Part shown: positions 52,454 through 60,997 of the stretch, piece by piece | Position numbering within the stretch: position 1 is the stretch's first letter | Layout of the letters: every line of letters begins with the position of its first letter | Origin: CATOSD01 sp034422735 | GTDB lineage: Bacteria > Chloroflexota > Dehalococcoidia > Lucifugimonadales > CATOSD01 | Assembly: GCA_034422735.1 (NCBI GenBank) | Contig: DAOUJL010000079.1 | Span: 62,001 to 126,000 of the forward strand | Reading direction: 5' to 3' | Length of the DNA stretch: 64,000 nucleotides | The notes under the pieces: generated by a model | What the model was told of the DNA's origin: nothing | Databases searched by the model: none | What the model saw: only the letters and a program-made list of their open reading frames with translations | Program-made: the position numbers and the translations under genes

Positions 52454-52545
52454 CGTCCAATTGTAACTTTATGGTGCGTCCAATTGCAAGTCTGCATAGC
52501 GTCCAATTGCAAGTTTACAGTCCGTCCGATTGCAAGTCTACACAG
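52454..52545. repeat. 23-bp tandem repeat array at the ATPase start codon
   Basis: Four units of CGTCCAATTGCAAGTCTGCATAG type (52454, 52477, 52500, 52523) and a degenerate fifth from 52546 inside the RND gene end. Within units the CGTCCAATTG core is nearly invariant while the last ~8 bases vary. On the minus strand the array ends exactly at the ATG of the DUF4143 ATPase and lies in its promoter position, so it could be a set of protein-binding sites. It also overlaps the last codons of the RND gene. Confidence 0.8.
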
Positions 52546-55500
52546 CGTCCGGTTGAAAACGCAGCACGCCGGCGATTCGCTGGAACGCAAGCGGGATGCT
52601 CTCGTTGAAGATGCTGTACACCACCGGCACCACCAGCAGCGTTAGCGCGGTGGAACTCATCAGGCCGCCGATCACCACGGTCGCCAGTTCGGCGCCGATA
52701 ATCCCGCCTTCTCCCGAAGGCGCGGCCGCCAGGGGCAGCAGCGCGAAGCTCGTCGTCAGCGCGGTCATCAGGATGGGGCGGAGCCTGACCCGACCGCCGT
52801 TTATCAGCGCGTCGTAGACGCCCATGCCTTTCGCGCGGAGCTGCTCGACGAACGCGATCAACACTATCGCGTTCGTTACCACGATGCCGATCAGCAGCAG
52901 GATGCCCATCATGGCGGGCAGTCCCAGAGTGCGGCCGGTGATGACCAGCGCGGCTAGCGCGCCGATGAGCGCGAACGGGAGCGTCATAACGATGACAAAC
53001 GGATTCCGCAGCGACCCCAGACTGGCCACCATGACGAGGTACACGAGAATTATCCCTACGCCCATGGAGAGGAAGATTGCCTGAAACCCCTCCTCGATAT
53101 CGCCGAATATGCCGCCGCTGGACACCGTCACGCCAGGCGGGAGCTGTACCGCGGTGATCTTTTCGTCCACCAGTTGGCCGACCGCCTGCGTGTCTTCTGC
53201 GACGAGATCGCCTGTTATTGTGGCCGAACGCAATCCGTCCGTCCGGCTGATGGTAACCGGCCCCTCGCTGACGACCACTTCCGCTAGCTCGCCCAGCGGC
53301 GCCGAGCCCAGGGGCCCGGTGATGGCAATGCTCTCCAGCGCGCCAAACCCGCTTGCTGCGCCGCGGCCGCCGGAAAGCACAACGTCCGTGACCGCCCCGT
53401 CTATGGTTATCCGGGTGACGGTCTCTCCAACCAGGTACTGGCTGACCTGAAGTCCTACCTGCCTGGTGCTCAGGCCTATGCGCGCCGCCTTCGCGGGATC
53501 TACCTGGATGGAAGCCTCGTCACGCGCTTGCGCGATGTTGCTCTCGAGGTTGATCACCTCGTCGAGAGACCCAATCGAAGCCATCAGCCTCTGAGTCACG
53601 TCCGCTATGTCGCCGTAGTTGGAGCCGGTGACGCTGATTTCCACGCCGCCGGTCGGAGGACCGCTCTGCACCTCCTGTATCCTGACAGTGCGGCCCTCCT
53701 TGTCTTCGAGTCTGTCCCTGAGCACCCGGTCTATGTCTTCCGGGGCATCTCTATCGAGGTTTACGAGTATATTGCCCTGGTTGAGTCCGCTCGGCCCGCC
53801 GCCCGAAGACAGGTTCGCAGCCCCCACCGTCGTGCTGTACACCTCCGCGAAGCCCCGGACCTCCTCCTCGATCTCGATAACCTCGGTGAGAGTCCGGTCG
53901 GGCGGAGTACCCGGCGGCATCGCCACCTCGATCTGCAGGAACCGGTCGCCGCCCGACGGGAAAAGCGTCACCGGAATCAGCGCCGTCAGCCCCAGGCTCC
54001 CGAGCGTGAGCACCAGGGCCGACACCACCGTTATCGCCTTGTGGCGCAGCGTCCACCGGATGATCGGCGTGTATAGCCGCTGCATCCACGTCTCCTGCAG
54101 GAAGACGTCCTCATCGTCGTCGACCGCGTCGGGAAGGTCTCCCGGCCTCAGCAGGTACGCCCCAAGCACCGGCACCGCCGTGAGCGCTACCAGCAGGGAC
54201 GCCACCAAGGCGAAGCTGACCGTAAGCGCGAACGGCGCGAAGAACGCGCCCACCAGCCCCTGGATGAACGCCAGCGGCGCGAACACGACTATGGTCGTCA
54301 TGGTAGAAGCGAAGATCGCCGGACCCACCTCGGCGGTGGCCTCCAGCGCCGCCCTCCACCGCTCGCGCCCGGCCTGGATGTGGCGATACACGTTCTCCAG
54401 CACCACTATCGCGTCGTCCACCACTCGCCCGACGGAGATTGCGAGACCGCCCAGCGTCATGAAGTTCAGCGAAAGGTCCTGCCACGCGAGCAGCAGCACC
54501 CCGGTGAGCACGCTCAACGGAATCGACATCGCGATTACGATTGTGGGGCGCAGCGTGTTGGACAATCCTCGCAGAATCGTCGGCCTGAACGACACCATGA
54601 ACGCGAACACGACAGTCACCGCGAACAGGAACCCGTACAAGGCCTCCTGCAGCAGGGTGTCGATCTGCCCCTGGATGCTGGGGCCCTGGTCGGAAACGAT
54701 TATGATCTCCACGTCTGGCGGCAGCCCGCCTAGCCCGTCCAGCGCCTCCCGGACAGCGCTCGTGACGTCTATCGTATTCGCCTCCGCCTCCTTGACGATG
54801 GACACTCCCACGCTGGGCTTGCCGTTGGTGCGCGAGATGCTCGCGGGCGCGGCAGATCCAAGCCTTACGTCGGCAACGTCGCCCAGCAGCACGGGACCGG
54901 ACTCCGGCACCGCAACCACAAGGCCCCTGAGGTCGTCGATGGAGTCCAGTGTGTGCGTCGTCTTCGCGAGAACCGCCTGCCTCCCGTCGAAAATGGCCCC
55001 CGCCGGCAGGCTGACGTTGTTGTCCCTCAGCGCGGACGAGATTTCGAACATCGAGACCCCTTCCGCCTCCATTCTGCCGGGGTCCGCGCTGATCAGCACC
55101 CGCCGCTCGACTTCTCCGGTCACGTCGATCTGGAGGACTCCGTCCACCTCGGACAGTGCAGGCAAGACCAGAGACTGGACGATACCCTGCAACTCCGCGG
55201 CGTCTCTGTCGGAGATCACGCTGAACTGTATGACGGGGAACTGGTCCGGATTGAACCGGCCGACCGATGGCTCCTCCACGCCGGGGACGAACGAGATGTC
55301 GTTCACAGCCGCCGAAACGTATGCCTCGGCAGCCGCCATGTCCGTGCCGTACTCGTAGGTAGCCAGCACCAGGGAGTTGCCCTCGAAAGTCGTCGACTGT
55401 ACGGACTCCAGCCCGTCCGCTCCCGAAATGGCACGCTCGACCGGCGCTGTAACGTCCCGTACCACGGCCTCGGGGTTGGCGGACGGGTAAGCAGTCGTAA

Positions 55501-55642
55501 CCGTAACGAGCGGGAACTCTATCTCCGGGAACAACTCCACCCGCAGCGAGTTGTAAGCAACCACGCCCACCGTAAGAACGATGATTATGGCCAGTACCGT
55601 AACCGTCCGATTTCGCACCGCCAAGCCGGTGATGAATCTCAT
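52538..55642 (-). CDS. RND family efflux transporter permease (AcrB/HAE1-like)
   Basis: 1034 aa, full length. Twelve membrane segments in two repeats are expected: N-terminal VRNRTVTVLAIIIVLTVGVVAYNSLRVELFPEIEFPLVTV, the GLAISVGRVVDDAIVVLENVYRHIQAG motif (Asp residues of proton relay) and a second-half equivalent GILLLIGIVVTNAIVLIAFVEQ. Large porter loops lie between segments 1-2 and 7-8. Such pumps drive proton-coupled export. No adaptor (membrane fusion protein) or outer-membrane channel gene is nearby, which fits a single-membrane organism. ATG start; own promoter. Confidence 0.94.
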   Translation of the reverse strand: MRFITGLAVRNRTVTVLAIIIVLTVGVVAYNSLRVELFPEIEFPLVTVTTAYPSANPEAVVRDVTAPVERAISGADGLESVQSTTFEGNSLVLATYEYGTDMAAAEAYVSAAVNDISFVPGVEEPSVGRFNPDQFPVIQFSVISDRDAAELQGIVQSLVLPALSEVDGVLQIDVTGEVERRVLISADPGRMEAEGVSMFEISSALRDNNVSLPAGAIFDGRQAVLAKTTHTLDSIDDLRGLVVAVPESGPVLLGDVADVRLGSAAPASISRTNGKPSVGVSIVKEAEANTIDVTSAVREALDGLGGLPPDVEIIIVSDQGPSIQGQIDTLLQEALYGFLFAVTVVFAFMVSFRPTILRGLSNTLRPTIVIAMSIPLSVLTGVLLLAWQDLSLNFMTLGGLAISVGRVVDDAIVVLENVYRHIQAGRERWRAALEATAEVGPAIFASTMTTIVVFAPLAFIQGLVGAFFAPFALTVSFALVASLLVALTAVPVLGAYLLRPGDLPDAVDDDEDVFLQETWMQRLYTPIIRWTLRHKAITVVSALVLTLGSLGLTALIPVTLFPSGGDRFLQIEVAMPPGTPPDRTLTEVIEIEEEVRGFAEVYSTTVGAANLSSGGGPSGLNQGNILVNLDRDAPEDIDRVLRDRLEDKEGRTVRIQEVQSGPPTGGVEISVTGSNYGDIADVTQRLMASIGSLDEVINLESNIAQARDEASIQVDPAKAARIGLSTRQVGLQVSQYLVGETVTRITIDGAVTDVVLSGGRGAASGFGALESIAITGPLGSAPLGELAEVVVSEGPVTISRTDGLRSATITGDLVAEDTQAVGQLVDEKITAVQLPPGVTVSSGGIFGDIEEGFQAIFLSMGVGIILVYLVMVASLGSLRNPFVIVMTLPFALIGALAALVITGRTLGLPAMMGILLLIGIVVTNAIVLIAFVEQLRAKGMGVYDALINGGRVRLRPILMTALTTSFALLPLAAAPSGEGGIIGAELATVVIGGLMSSTALTLLVVPVVYSIFNESIPLAFQRIAGVLRFQPDAV

Positions 55643-55738
55643 TTACTTCTCCACTGTTCTCCTGTGACGACCCTGTCATACGATTTTGACAGATTGCCCG
55701 CCGACAGAATAGAACGCGCCGCAGGCAGTAAGGTTAGC

Positions 55739-55768
55739 ATTATACAAGACATAGGAATACTGTGCCAA
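55739..55768 (-). promoter_or_regulatory. Predicted promoter of the RND transporter
   Basis: On the minus strand TTGGCA and a consensus TATAAT with an 18-base spacer, about 95 bases before the ATG. Confidence 0.65.
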
Positions 55769-55868
55769 TTGTCGTTAGGAGACGCCATGCCGATCGGGCA
55801 GGTTCATCTACCGGAAAGGGGGGTTGGTCCAACTGCGATTCGACTGAATGACCCGCGGCCGGGCCGGC

Positions 55869-56414
55869 TCAGATGCCGGACGACTTCAGCGCCATCGGCA
55901 GCCCCGCGGCCATGAAGTACACGTCGTCCGCCGCCGCCGCCACGAGTTGGTTCACGCGCCCCAGCTCGTCGGCGAACACGCGGCCGAGCCGGGTCGGCGG
56001 CACCACGCCGAGTCCGACCTCGTTGCTCACCACCACCCACGACGCGCTGCCCCGGCGGTACACGTCCAGCAGCCACTCCGTCTCCGTGAGAATCCCCGCG
56101 CGCGAGGAATCGACGTCCGCGCTCCTGAGAAGCAGGTTGCTCACCCACAGCGTCAGGCAGTCCAGCAGCACCGTATTGTACCGGTTGGCTACACCCGACA
56201 GCGCCCCAACCAGGTCGATCGGCTCCTCCAGCGTGTCCCAGTCCGCTGGCCGATCCCGCCGGTGGGCCTGGATGCGCGCCGCCATGTCCGGATCCCCCGC
56301 CTGGGCTGTGGCTGCGAACAGCACGCGCCCGCCACCCTCGGACGCGAGTCGCTGGGCGTAGCTGCTCTTGCCCGCCCGAACGCCTCCCAGCACCAGCGTC
56401 AGCCTTTTACTCAC
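55869..56414 (-). CDS. cobU: Adenosylcobinamide kinase / adenosylcobinamide-phosphate guanylyltransferase
   Basis: 181 aa. P-loop LVLGGVRAGKSSYAQRLA, the AQAGDPDMAARIQAHRRDRPADWDTLEEP block with the guanylylated His region, and VLLDCLTLWVSNLLL. It phosphorylates adenosylcobinamide and adds GMP in nucleotide-loop assembly. Last gene of the riboswitch operon, 46 bases after cobS. Confidence 0.95.
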   Translation of the reverse strand: MSKRLTLVLGGVRAGKSSYAQRLASEGGGRVLFAATAQAGDPDMAARIQAHRRDRPADWDTLEEPIDLVGALSGVANRYNTVLLDCLTLWVSNLLLRSADVDSSRAGILTETEWLLDVYRRGSASWVVVSNEVGLGVVPPTRLGRVFADELGRVNQLVAAAADDVYFMAAGLPMALKSSGI

Positions 56415-56460
56415 TGTCCTGCTCCTCGTACTGGATGGGCGCGGCCCTCGCGGGCGCCCA

Positions 56461-57222
56461 CTACCACAGCGGCGTTCCGTACATCTCGGGGATAAGCGTG
56501 AACAGGGCCACCCCCAGCAGCAGCACCGCCACCTCCGTCACCTCGTTCACCGCGCCGTATGCGTCTCCCGTCATACCACCCAGCATACCCGAAATCCACC
56601 GGCCAATCCCCAGCGACACGATCATGGCCCCACCCACAAGCAGCACCCCGGCGTACCCCAGCACCGCGCCGCTCGCCGCCAGCGCCACTACGACACCGAC
56701 TGGCACGTGCCACCGCGCCGTCCCTACCTGAAAGGCCGTGCCAATGCCCTGCTCCTGAACGTATGCGAACGCGGCCATCGTCATCAGCATCCCCAGCCGC
56801 GAGAGGCACGGGAACACGAACAGCAGACCGGGCCGGATTTCGTCCTGTATGCCGGAGAGCAGCGACCACTTCAGCAGGATGAGGCCCGCACCGCCGACCA
56901 CGGCGAACGCGCCCACGTGGGAGTCGCGCAGGATCTGGAGTCTTCTCTCGCGGGTGAACCCCCCGAAAAGCCCGTCGCAACAGTCGAGAAAACCCTCTAT
57001 GTGGATGGCCCGCGTCAGCACTAGCAGCGCCACCACCAGCACCGCGCCGACCACGGGCGACGGCAGGGCGAGTCTCGCCGCGTAGTCCAGGCCCGCAAGC
57101 GCGGCCCCGAGCGCGAGGCCCACCATTGGAAAGTACGCCCTGGCCCGGCCCATCCGCGTCGCGTCGCGGGGTGCGACCGGAAGGATAGTCAGGAAGCCGA
57201 ACGCCGTCCGCAGGTCCCTCAC
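56461..57222 (-). CDS. cobS: Adenosylcobinamide-GDP ribazoletransferase
   Basis: 253 aa membrane protein of the cobalamin synthase family: LRTAFGFLTILPV, MGRARAYFPMVGLALG, HIEGFLDCCDGLFGGFTRERRLQILRDSHVGAFAVVGG, with about seven hydrophobic segments. It joins GDP-cobinamide with alpha-ribazole to make cobalamin. ATGA overlap with cobT upstream. Confidence 0.95.
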   Translation of the reverse strand: MRDLRTAFGFLTILPVAPRDATRMGRARAYFPMVGLALGAALAGLDYAARLALPSPVVGAVLVVALLVLTRAIHIEGFLDCCDGLFGGFTRERRLQILRDSHVGAFAVVGGAGLILLKWSLLSGIQDEIRPGLLFVFPCLSRLGMLMTMAAFAYVQEQGIGTAFQVGTARWHVPVGVVVALAASGAVLGYAGVLLVGGAMIVSLGIGRWISGMLGGMTGDAYGAVNEVTEVAVLLLGVALFTLIPEMYGTPLW

Positions 57223-58298
57223 TCCGGTTGTGCGCCCCCGTCTTCCGGCTCCCTGTCCGAAACGCCCGCCTCCGCGAACGTCGCCATGTCGGCCAGGCAG
57301 GCCGCCGCCGCCTCCACAAGCCCCATCGCCAGCACCGCGCCCGTGCCCTCTCCGAGCCTCATGTCCAAGTCCAGCAGCGGCTCCAGCCCCAGGTGGGACA
57401 GCACGATCCGGTGCCCCGCCTCCGCTGACACGTGGCCCGCTACCATGTAGTCTCTGACGTGCGGCGATAGCGTGTGCGCGATTAGACCGGCGGCGCCGGA
57501 TATGAACCCGTCCAGCACCACGACCCTACGCGCGCGCGCCGCCCCGAGCACCACGCCGGCCAGCACGCCTATCTCGAATCCGCCCACCTTCGCCAGCACG
57601 TCCAGCCCGTCCGCGGGATCAGGCCGGTTCACCGCCAGCGCACGCTCCACGACGCCGATCTTGTGCCGCATCTCCTGGTTGCTCCGGCCAGTGCCCCTTC
57701 CCGTCGTCTCCTCCGGCGGCCTTCCGGTGAGTGCCGCCGTTATCGCGCTCGACGCCGTCGTGTTGCCGATGCCCATGTCGCCCGTTCCGATGATGTCCGC
57801 GCCGCGCTCCGCCGCATCCGTAGCCAGCCGCACGCCCGCGGCCACGCACGCCTCCGCCTGCTCGCGAGTCATGGCCGGTCCGAGCGATACGTCCGCCGTG
57901 CCCCGGCCCGCGCTCACGGACCGCAGGCCGGGGTGGTCGGGCAGGGGAGTGGCCACGCCGGCGTCCACGATGACCAGCTCCACGCCCGCGTTCTTCGCCA
58001 TGACGCTGACCGCCGCTCCCCCCGACAGGAAGTTGAGCACCATCTGCGCGGTGACCTCCTGCGGGTAGCCGGTGACGCCCTGCGCCACCACGCCGTGATC
58101 CGCCGCTGCCACCACCAGCGTCTTGCCTCTCGGCCTAGGCTGCGGCGTTCCGAATATCCCGGCCAGCTGGACGGACAACTCCTCCAGCCGTCCCAGGCTG
58201 CCCGGCGGCTTGGTAAGGCTGTCCTGCCTCTGCTCCGCGGCCCGCATGGCGTTGGAGTCCGCCGGCGCGATGCCCGCCACCGCCTCTTCCACTTTCAT
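57219..58298 (-). CDS. cobT: Nicotinate-nucleotide-dimethylbenzimidazole phosphoribosyltransferase
   Basis: 359 aa. SLTKPPGSLGRLEELSVQLAGI, VAAADHGVVAQGVTGYPQEVTAQMV, GDMGIGNTTASSAI, and a catalytic-type Glu in MRLGEGTGAVLAM. It makes alpha-ribazole phosphate from a benzimidazole base and nicotinate mononucleotide, supplying the lower ligand. No BluB gene for base synthesis is in the window. Overlaps cobS and is 2 bases after cobO. Confidence 0.95.
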   Translation of the reverse strand: MKVEEAVAGIAPADSNAMRAAEQRQDSLTKPPGSLGRLEELSVQLAGIFGTPQPRPRGKTLVVAAADHGVVAQGVTGYPQEVTAQMVLNFLSGGAAVSVMAKNAGVELVIVDAGVATPLPDHPGLRSVSAGRGTADVSLGPAMTREQAEACVAAGVRLATDAAERGADIIGTGDMGIGNTTASSAITAALTGRPPEETTGRGTGRSNQEMRHKIGVVERALAVNRPDPADGLDVLAKVGGFEIGVLAGVVLGAARARRVVVLDGFISGAAGLIAHTLSPHVRDYMVAGHVSAEAGHRIVLSHLGLEPLLDLDMRLGEGTGAVLAMGLVEAAAACLADMATFAEAGVSDREPEDGGAQPE

Positions 58299-58300
58299 CC

Positions 58301-58876
58301 TCAGAACTCTATCCCCTGCTGTGCCCTGATTCCCTGCTCCTGGTAGGGATGCTTGATCAGCTTCATTTTGGTCACCAGGTCCGCACAGTCAATCAGCTCC
58401 TGGGGAGCGTACCGGCCCGTGATGATGACGTGCATCGTGTCCGGTCGCCGGTTCAGTGTCTCCACCACGTCCCCGACGTCTACCCAGCCGTAGTGCATGG
58501 CGTAGGTGAACTCGTCGAGCACCACGATCTCATCGTCGCCTTCCTCGATGGCGCGCTTGCACCTCTCCCACTGCTCCACCGCGAGGGCGGCCGTCCTGTC
58601 CATGTCCTTCGACAACCACGTGAAGCCGTCGCCCAGTCCTTCGATGGGAATGCCCAGCTTGTCCGCCGCCCGGTGCTCGCCGAAGCGTGCGCCAGTGTGC
58701 TTGATGAACTGGAACATCCTGATGCGAAAATCCCTGCCCCACGCGCGGAAGATAACCCCCAGCGCCGCCGTTGTCTTTCCCTTTCCCTCGCCCGTGTTGA
58801 CGATCACCAGCCCATGCCGGACACGGCGGTACTTCACCAGCCCGTCGGATTGCTCCTCATTCTCCGTGCCGCTCAC
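58301..58876 (-). CDS. cobO: Cob(I)yrinic acid a,c-diamide adenosyltransferase (CobO/BtuR type)
   Basis: 191 aa. P-loop IVNTGEGKGKTTAALGVIFRAWG, the ALAVEQWERCKRAIEEGDDEIVVLDEFTYAMHYGWV Walker-B region, and VIITGRYAPQELIDCADLVTKM. It transfers the adenosyl group to corrinoids, the first step of cofactor assembly from imported material. Overlaps btuD by 4 bases. Confidence 0.95.
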   Translation of the reverse strand: MSGTENEEQSDGLVKYRRVRHGLVIVNTGEGKGKTTAALGVIFRAWGRDFRIRMFQFIKHTGARFGEHRAADKLGIPIEGLGDGFTWLSKDMDRTAALAVEQWERCKRAIEEGDDEIVVLDEFTYAMHYGWVDVGDVVETLNRRPDTMHVIITGRYAPQELIDCADLVTKMKLIKHPYQEQGIRAQQGIEF

Positions 58877-59769
58877 TCTTCACCTCCCCCTTGGACGGTC
58901 GCCCCGTTCCTGCCCGTAGCCACCCGCGCCGCGGATTCGAGACCACGCCCCGCGCTCTTACCATTCGTATACTGAGCATCGGCAGGCCCGATCAGACTGA
59001 TCGCGAGGGCTCCGGTGATCGGGTCCCGGTACACCGCCGATTCGACTCCAAAGGCCGACTCTATCGTCTCCGGCGTCAGCACCTCTCCGGGCGTTCCCTC
59101 AGCGAGCACCCGGCCATGGCAAAGTAGCACCAGCCGGTCGCAGTAGCGCGCCGCGAGGTTCAGGTCGTGGATGGCGGCAATAGCCGTGAGACCATCGTCG
59201 ACGAGCTCCCGCACCAGGTCCAGCACCTTGAGCTGGTGAAGCACGTCCAGGTTGGACGTGGGTTCGTCCAGCAGCAGGATGCGCGGCTGCTGCGCCAGCG
59301 CGCGCGATACGAATACGCGCTGGCGCTCGCCGCCGGACAACGTGTCGAGCGTCCGCTCGCCGAACTGCTCGGTCTCCGTCATCCGCATCGCGTCGCGGGC
59401 GATGTGCTGGTCTTCGCTGCCTTCGATCTGGAAGCGGCCCAGGTGCGGGTATCTCCCCATAAGCACCAGTTCGATAGCCGTGAAGCCGTGCGTGTACGGC
59501 GCGATCTGAGGCACGAGCGCCAGCCGCGTCGCCACCTCTCTGGACGACAGGGTCTCGATGTCCGCGCCCTCCAGCCGCACCACCCCGTCGGTGTGCCCCA
59601 GTGTGCCCGATATGGCCCTCAACAGCGTGGACTTCCCGGCGCCGTTGGGGCCAATGAGCCCGACCAGCTCACCCTGGCCGGCGCTCAGGTTCACACCGTG
59701 CAGCAGCCTTTTCCCGTCGATTTCGTAGCGGACGCCCCTCGCGTCTATAGTCTGCGGTCGTCCGTTCAT
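58873..59769 (-). CDS. btuD: Cobalamin/corrinoid ABC transporter ATP-binding protein
   Basis: 298 aa. Walker A LIGPNGAGKSTLLR, Q-loop VPQIAPYTHGF, signature LSGGERQRVFVSRAL, Walker B ILLLDEPTSN and switch His in IAAIHDLNLAARYC. The C-terminal ~60 residues extend past the ABC domain without family identity. Start ATG overlaps the btuF stop (TGATG); 20 further upstream residues are excluded. Energises corrinoid import with BtuC and BtuF. Confidence 0.92.
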   Translation of the reverse strand: MNGRPQTIDARGVRYEIDGKRLLHGVNLSAGQGELVGLIGPNGAGKSTLLRAISGTLGHTDGVVRLEGADIETLSSREVATRLALVPQIAPYTHGFTAIELVLMGRYPHLGRFQIEGSEDQHIARDAMRMTETEQFGERTLDTLSGGERQRVFVSRALAQQPRILLLDEPTSNLDVLHQLKVLDLVRELVDDGLTAIAAIHDLNLAARYCDRLVLLCHGRVLAEGTPGEVLTPETIESAFGVESAVYRDPITGALAISLIGPADAQYTNGKSAGRGLESAARVATGRNGATVQGGGEE

Positions 59770-60968
59770 CACTGCTCCTCCGCCAGGCTGAAGGGGTCCG
59801 TTGATGCCGCGGGAAAGTCCCCCGGCCACAGTATGTGCGCCAGGTCCTCGACCCCCCTGATGTTCCAGTAGGACAGTGTGGTGAAGTGCTTGCCCTCCAC
59901 AACGTACACCTGGTCCCCCGCGATTGCCGGAATCTCCGCGAGCGCCTCGTTGTCGAACAAGCTCTGGCGGAACTCATCGGCGCCGAACTCTTTAGGCTGT
60001 GGGATGACGATAACGTCTGGGTTCATGGCGATCACGCCCTCCAGGCTGGTCGTCTGGTTGCCCTCGATACCCGCCTCCTCCGCCGCGTTGATTCCGCCCG
60101 CGGCCACTATCACACCGCCCTCGGTGGAGTTGCCGCCCGCGACCCACAGCTTGTCCGAGTACTGAGTGAGCGCGAGCACGCGCGGTCGTGGCTCCGCCGC
60201 GCCCGTGACGGCGATGAGAGCTTCATACCGGTCGCTCACCTCCGCCGCGAACTCCAGGGCGCGCTCCACCTCGCCGTAGATGTACCCCATGAACAAGATG
60301 CTGTTGATCCGCGTGTCCGGACCCTGCTCGAGCTCAGTCTGGACCACCGGAATACCGGTCTTGGACAGCGCCTCTATCGCCTCCGCCGGGAAGAACGGGC
60401 TCGTGACGACCACGTCCGGCGCTTGGGCGACGATGGTCTCGGGGTCCCGCGAAATCTCGGTTATGTCCTGCACCAGCGATGAGACGTTGGAGTAGGTCGA
60501 TATCTTCGTGGCGCCTCCCACGCCCACCAGCCGGCTCAGCGGCACGAGCGCCAGCGTCATCTCGTCGTGGCCCACGGACGCGGTGATGATTCGCAGCGGC
60601 TTCGCAGGGATGCTCACCAGCCCGTTCAGTCCTTCCACCTCGCGCGGCCAACCCATGTTGTCCGGGTCGACGATTCCTCGCACGCCCTCGAGCGGGTTCG
60701 GCTCCGGAGTGGGCGTGGGAGCTGGCGTTGCTGTGGGTGCCGGTGCCATCGTGGGCGCCGGTGCTGCGGTCGGCGCCGCCGTGGCGGTGGGAACCGTGGT
60801 GGGCTCCGGCATGGCGGTTGGCGGCGGGGCCGGTGCGGCTGTGGGCGCGACTGTAGGCGCGGCGGGCGCAGCGGTCGGCACTGGCGATTCCGACGAACAC
60901 GCCGCCAGCGCAAGCGCGAGCATCAGGGCCAGTGGAACTGCGAGGATGCGTAGCTGTCCGAAAGTCAT
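59769..60968 (-). CDS. btuF: Corrinoid ABC transporter substrate-binding lipoprotein
   Basis: 399 aa. Signal peptide ending in a lipobox (LALAAC, Cys about residue 24), then ~65 residues of Ala/Pro/Thr-rich linker, then a class III periplasmic-binding fold (LRIITASVGHDEMTLALVPLSRLVGVGG ... AQAPDVVVTSPFFPAEAIEAL ... ALTQYSDKLWVAGGNSTEGGVIVAAGGIN). In a monoderm-like cell it would be anchored outside the membrane. GAAGGAGGG precedes the ATG. Cobalamin specificity is inferred from operon and riboswitch. Confidence 0.88.
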   Translation of the reverse strand: MTFGQLRILAVPLALMLALALAACSSESPVPTAAPAAPTVAPTAAPAPPPTAMPEPTTVPTATAAPTAAPAPTMAPAPTATPAPTPTPEPNPLEGVRGIVDPDNMGWPREVEGLNGLVSIPAKPLRIITASVGHDEMTLALVPLSRLVGVGGATKISTYSNVSSLVQDITEISRDPETIVAQAPDVVVTSPFFPAEAIEALSKTGIPVVQTELEQGPDTRINSILFMGYIYGEVERALEFAAEVSDRYEALIAVTGAAEPRPRVLALTQYSDKLWVAGGNSTEGGVIVAAGGINAAEEAGIEGNQTTSLEGVIAMNPDVIVIPQPKEFGADEFRQSLFDNEALAEIPAIAGDQVYVVEGKHFTTLSYWNIRGVEDLAHILWPGDFPAASTDPFSLAEEQ

Positions 60969-60997
60969 CGTCCCTCCTTCATTTATGCGTTTTGGTC

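Noticed and set aside
52454..52545. CRISPR array
   Set aside because: Repeats are contiguous 23-bp units without unique spacers and there are no cas genes.
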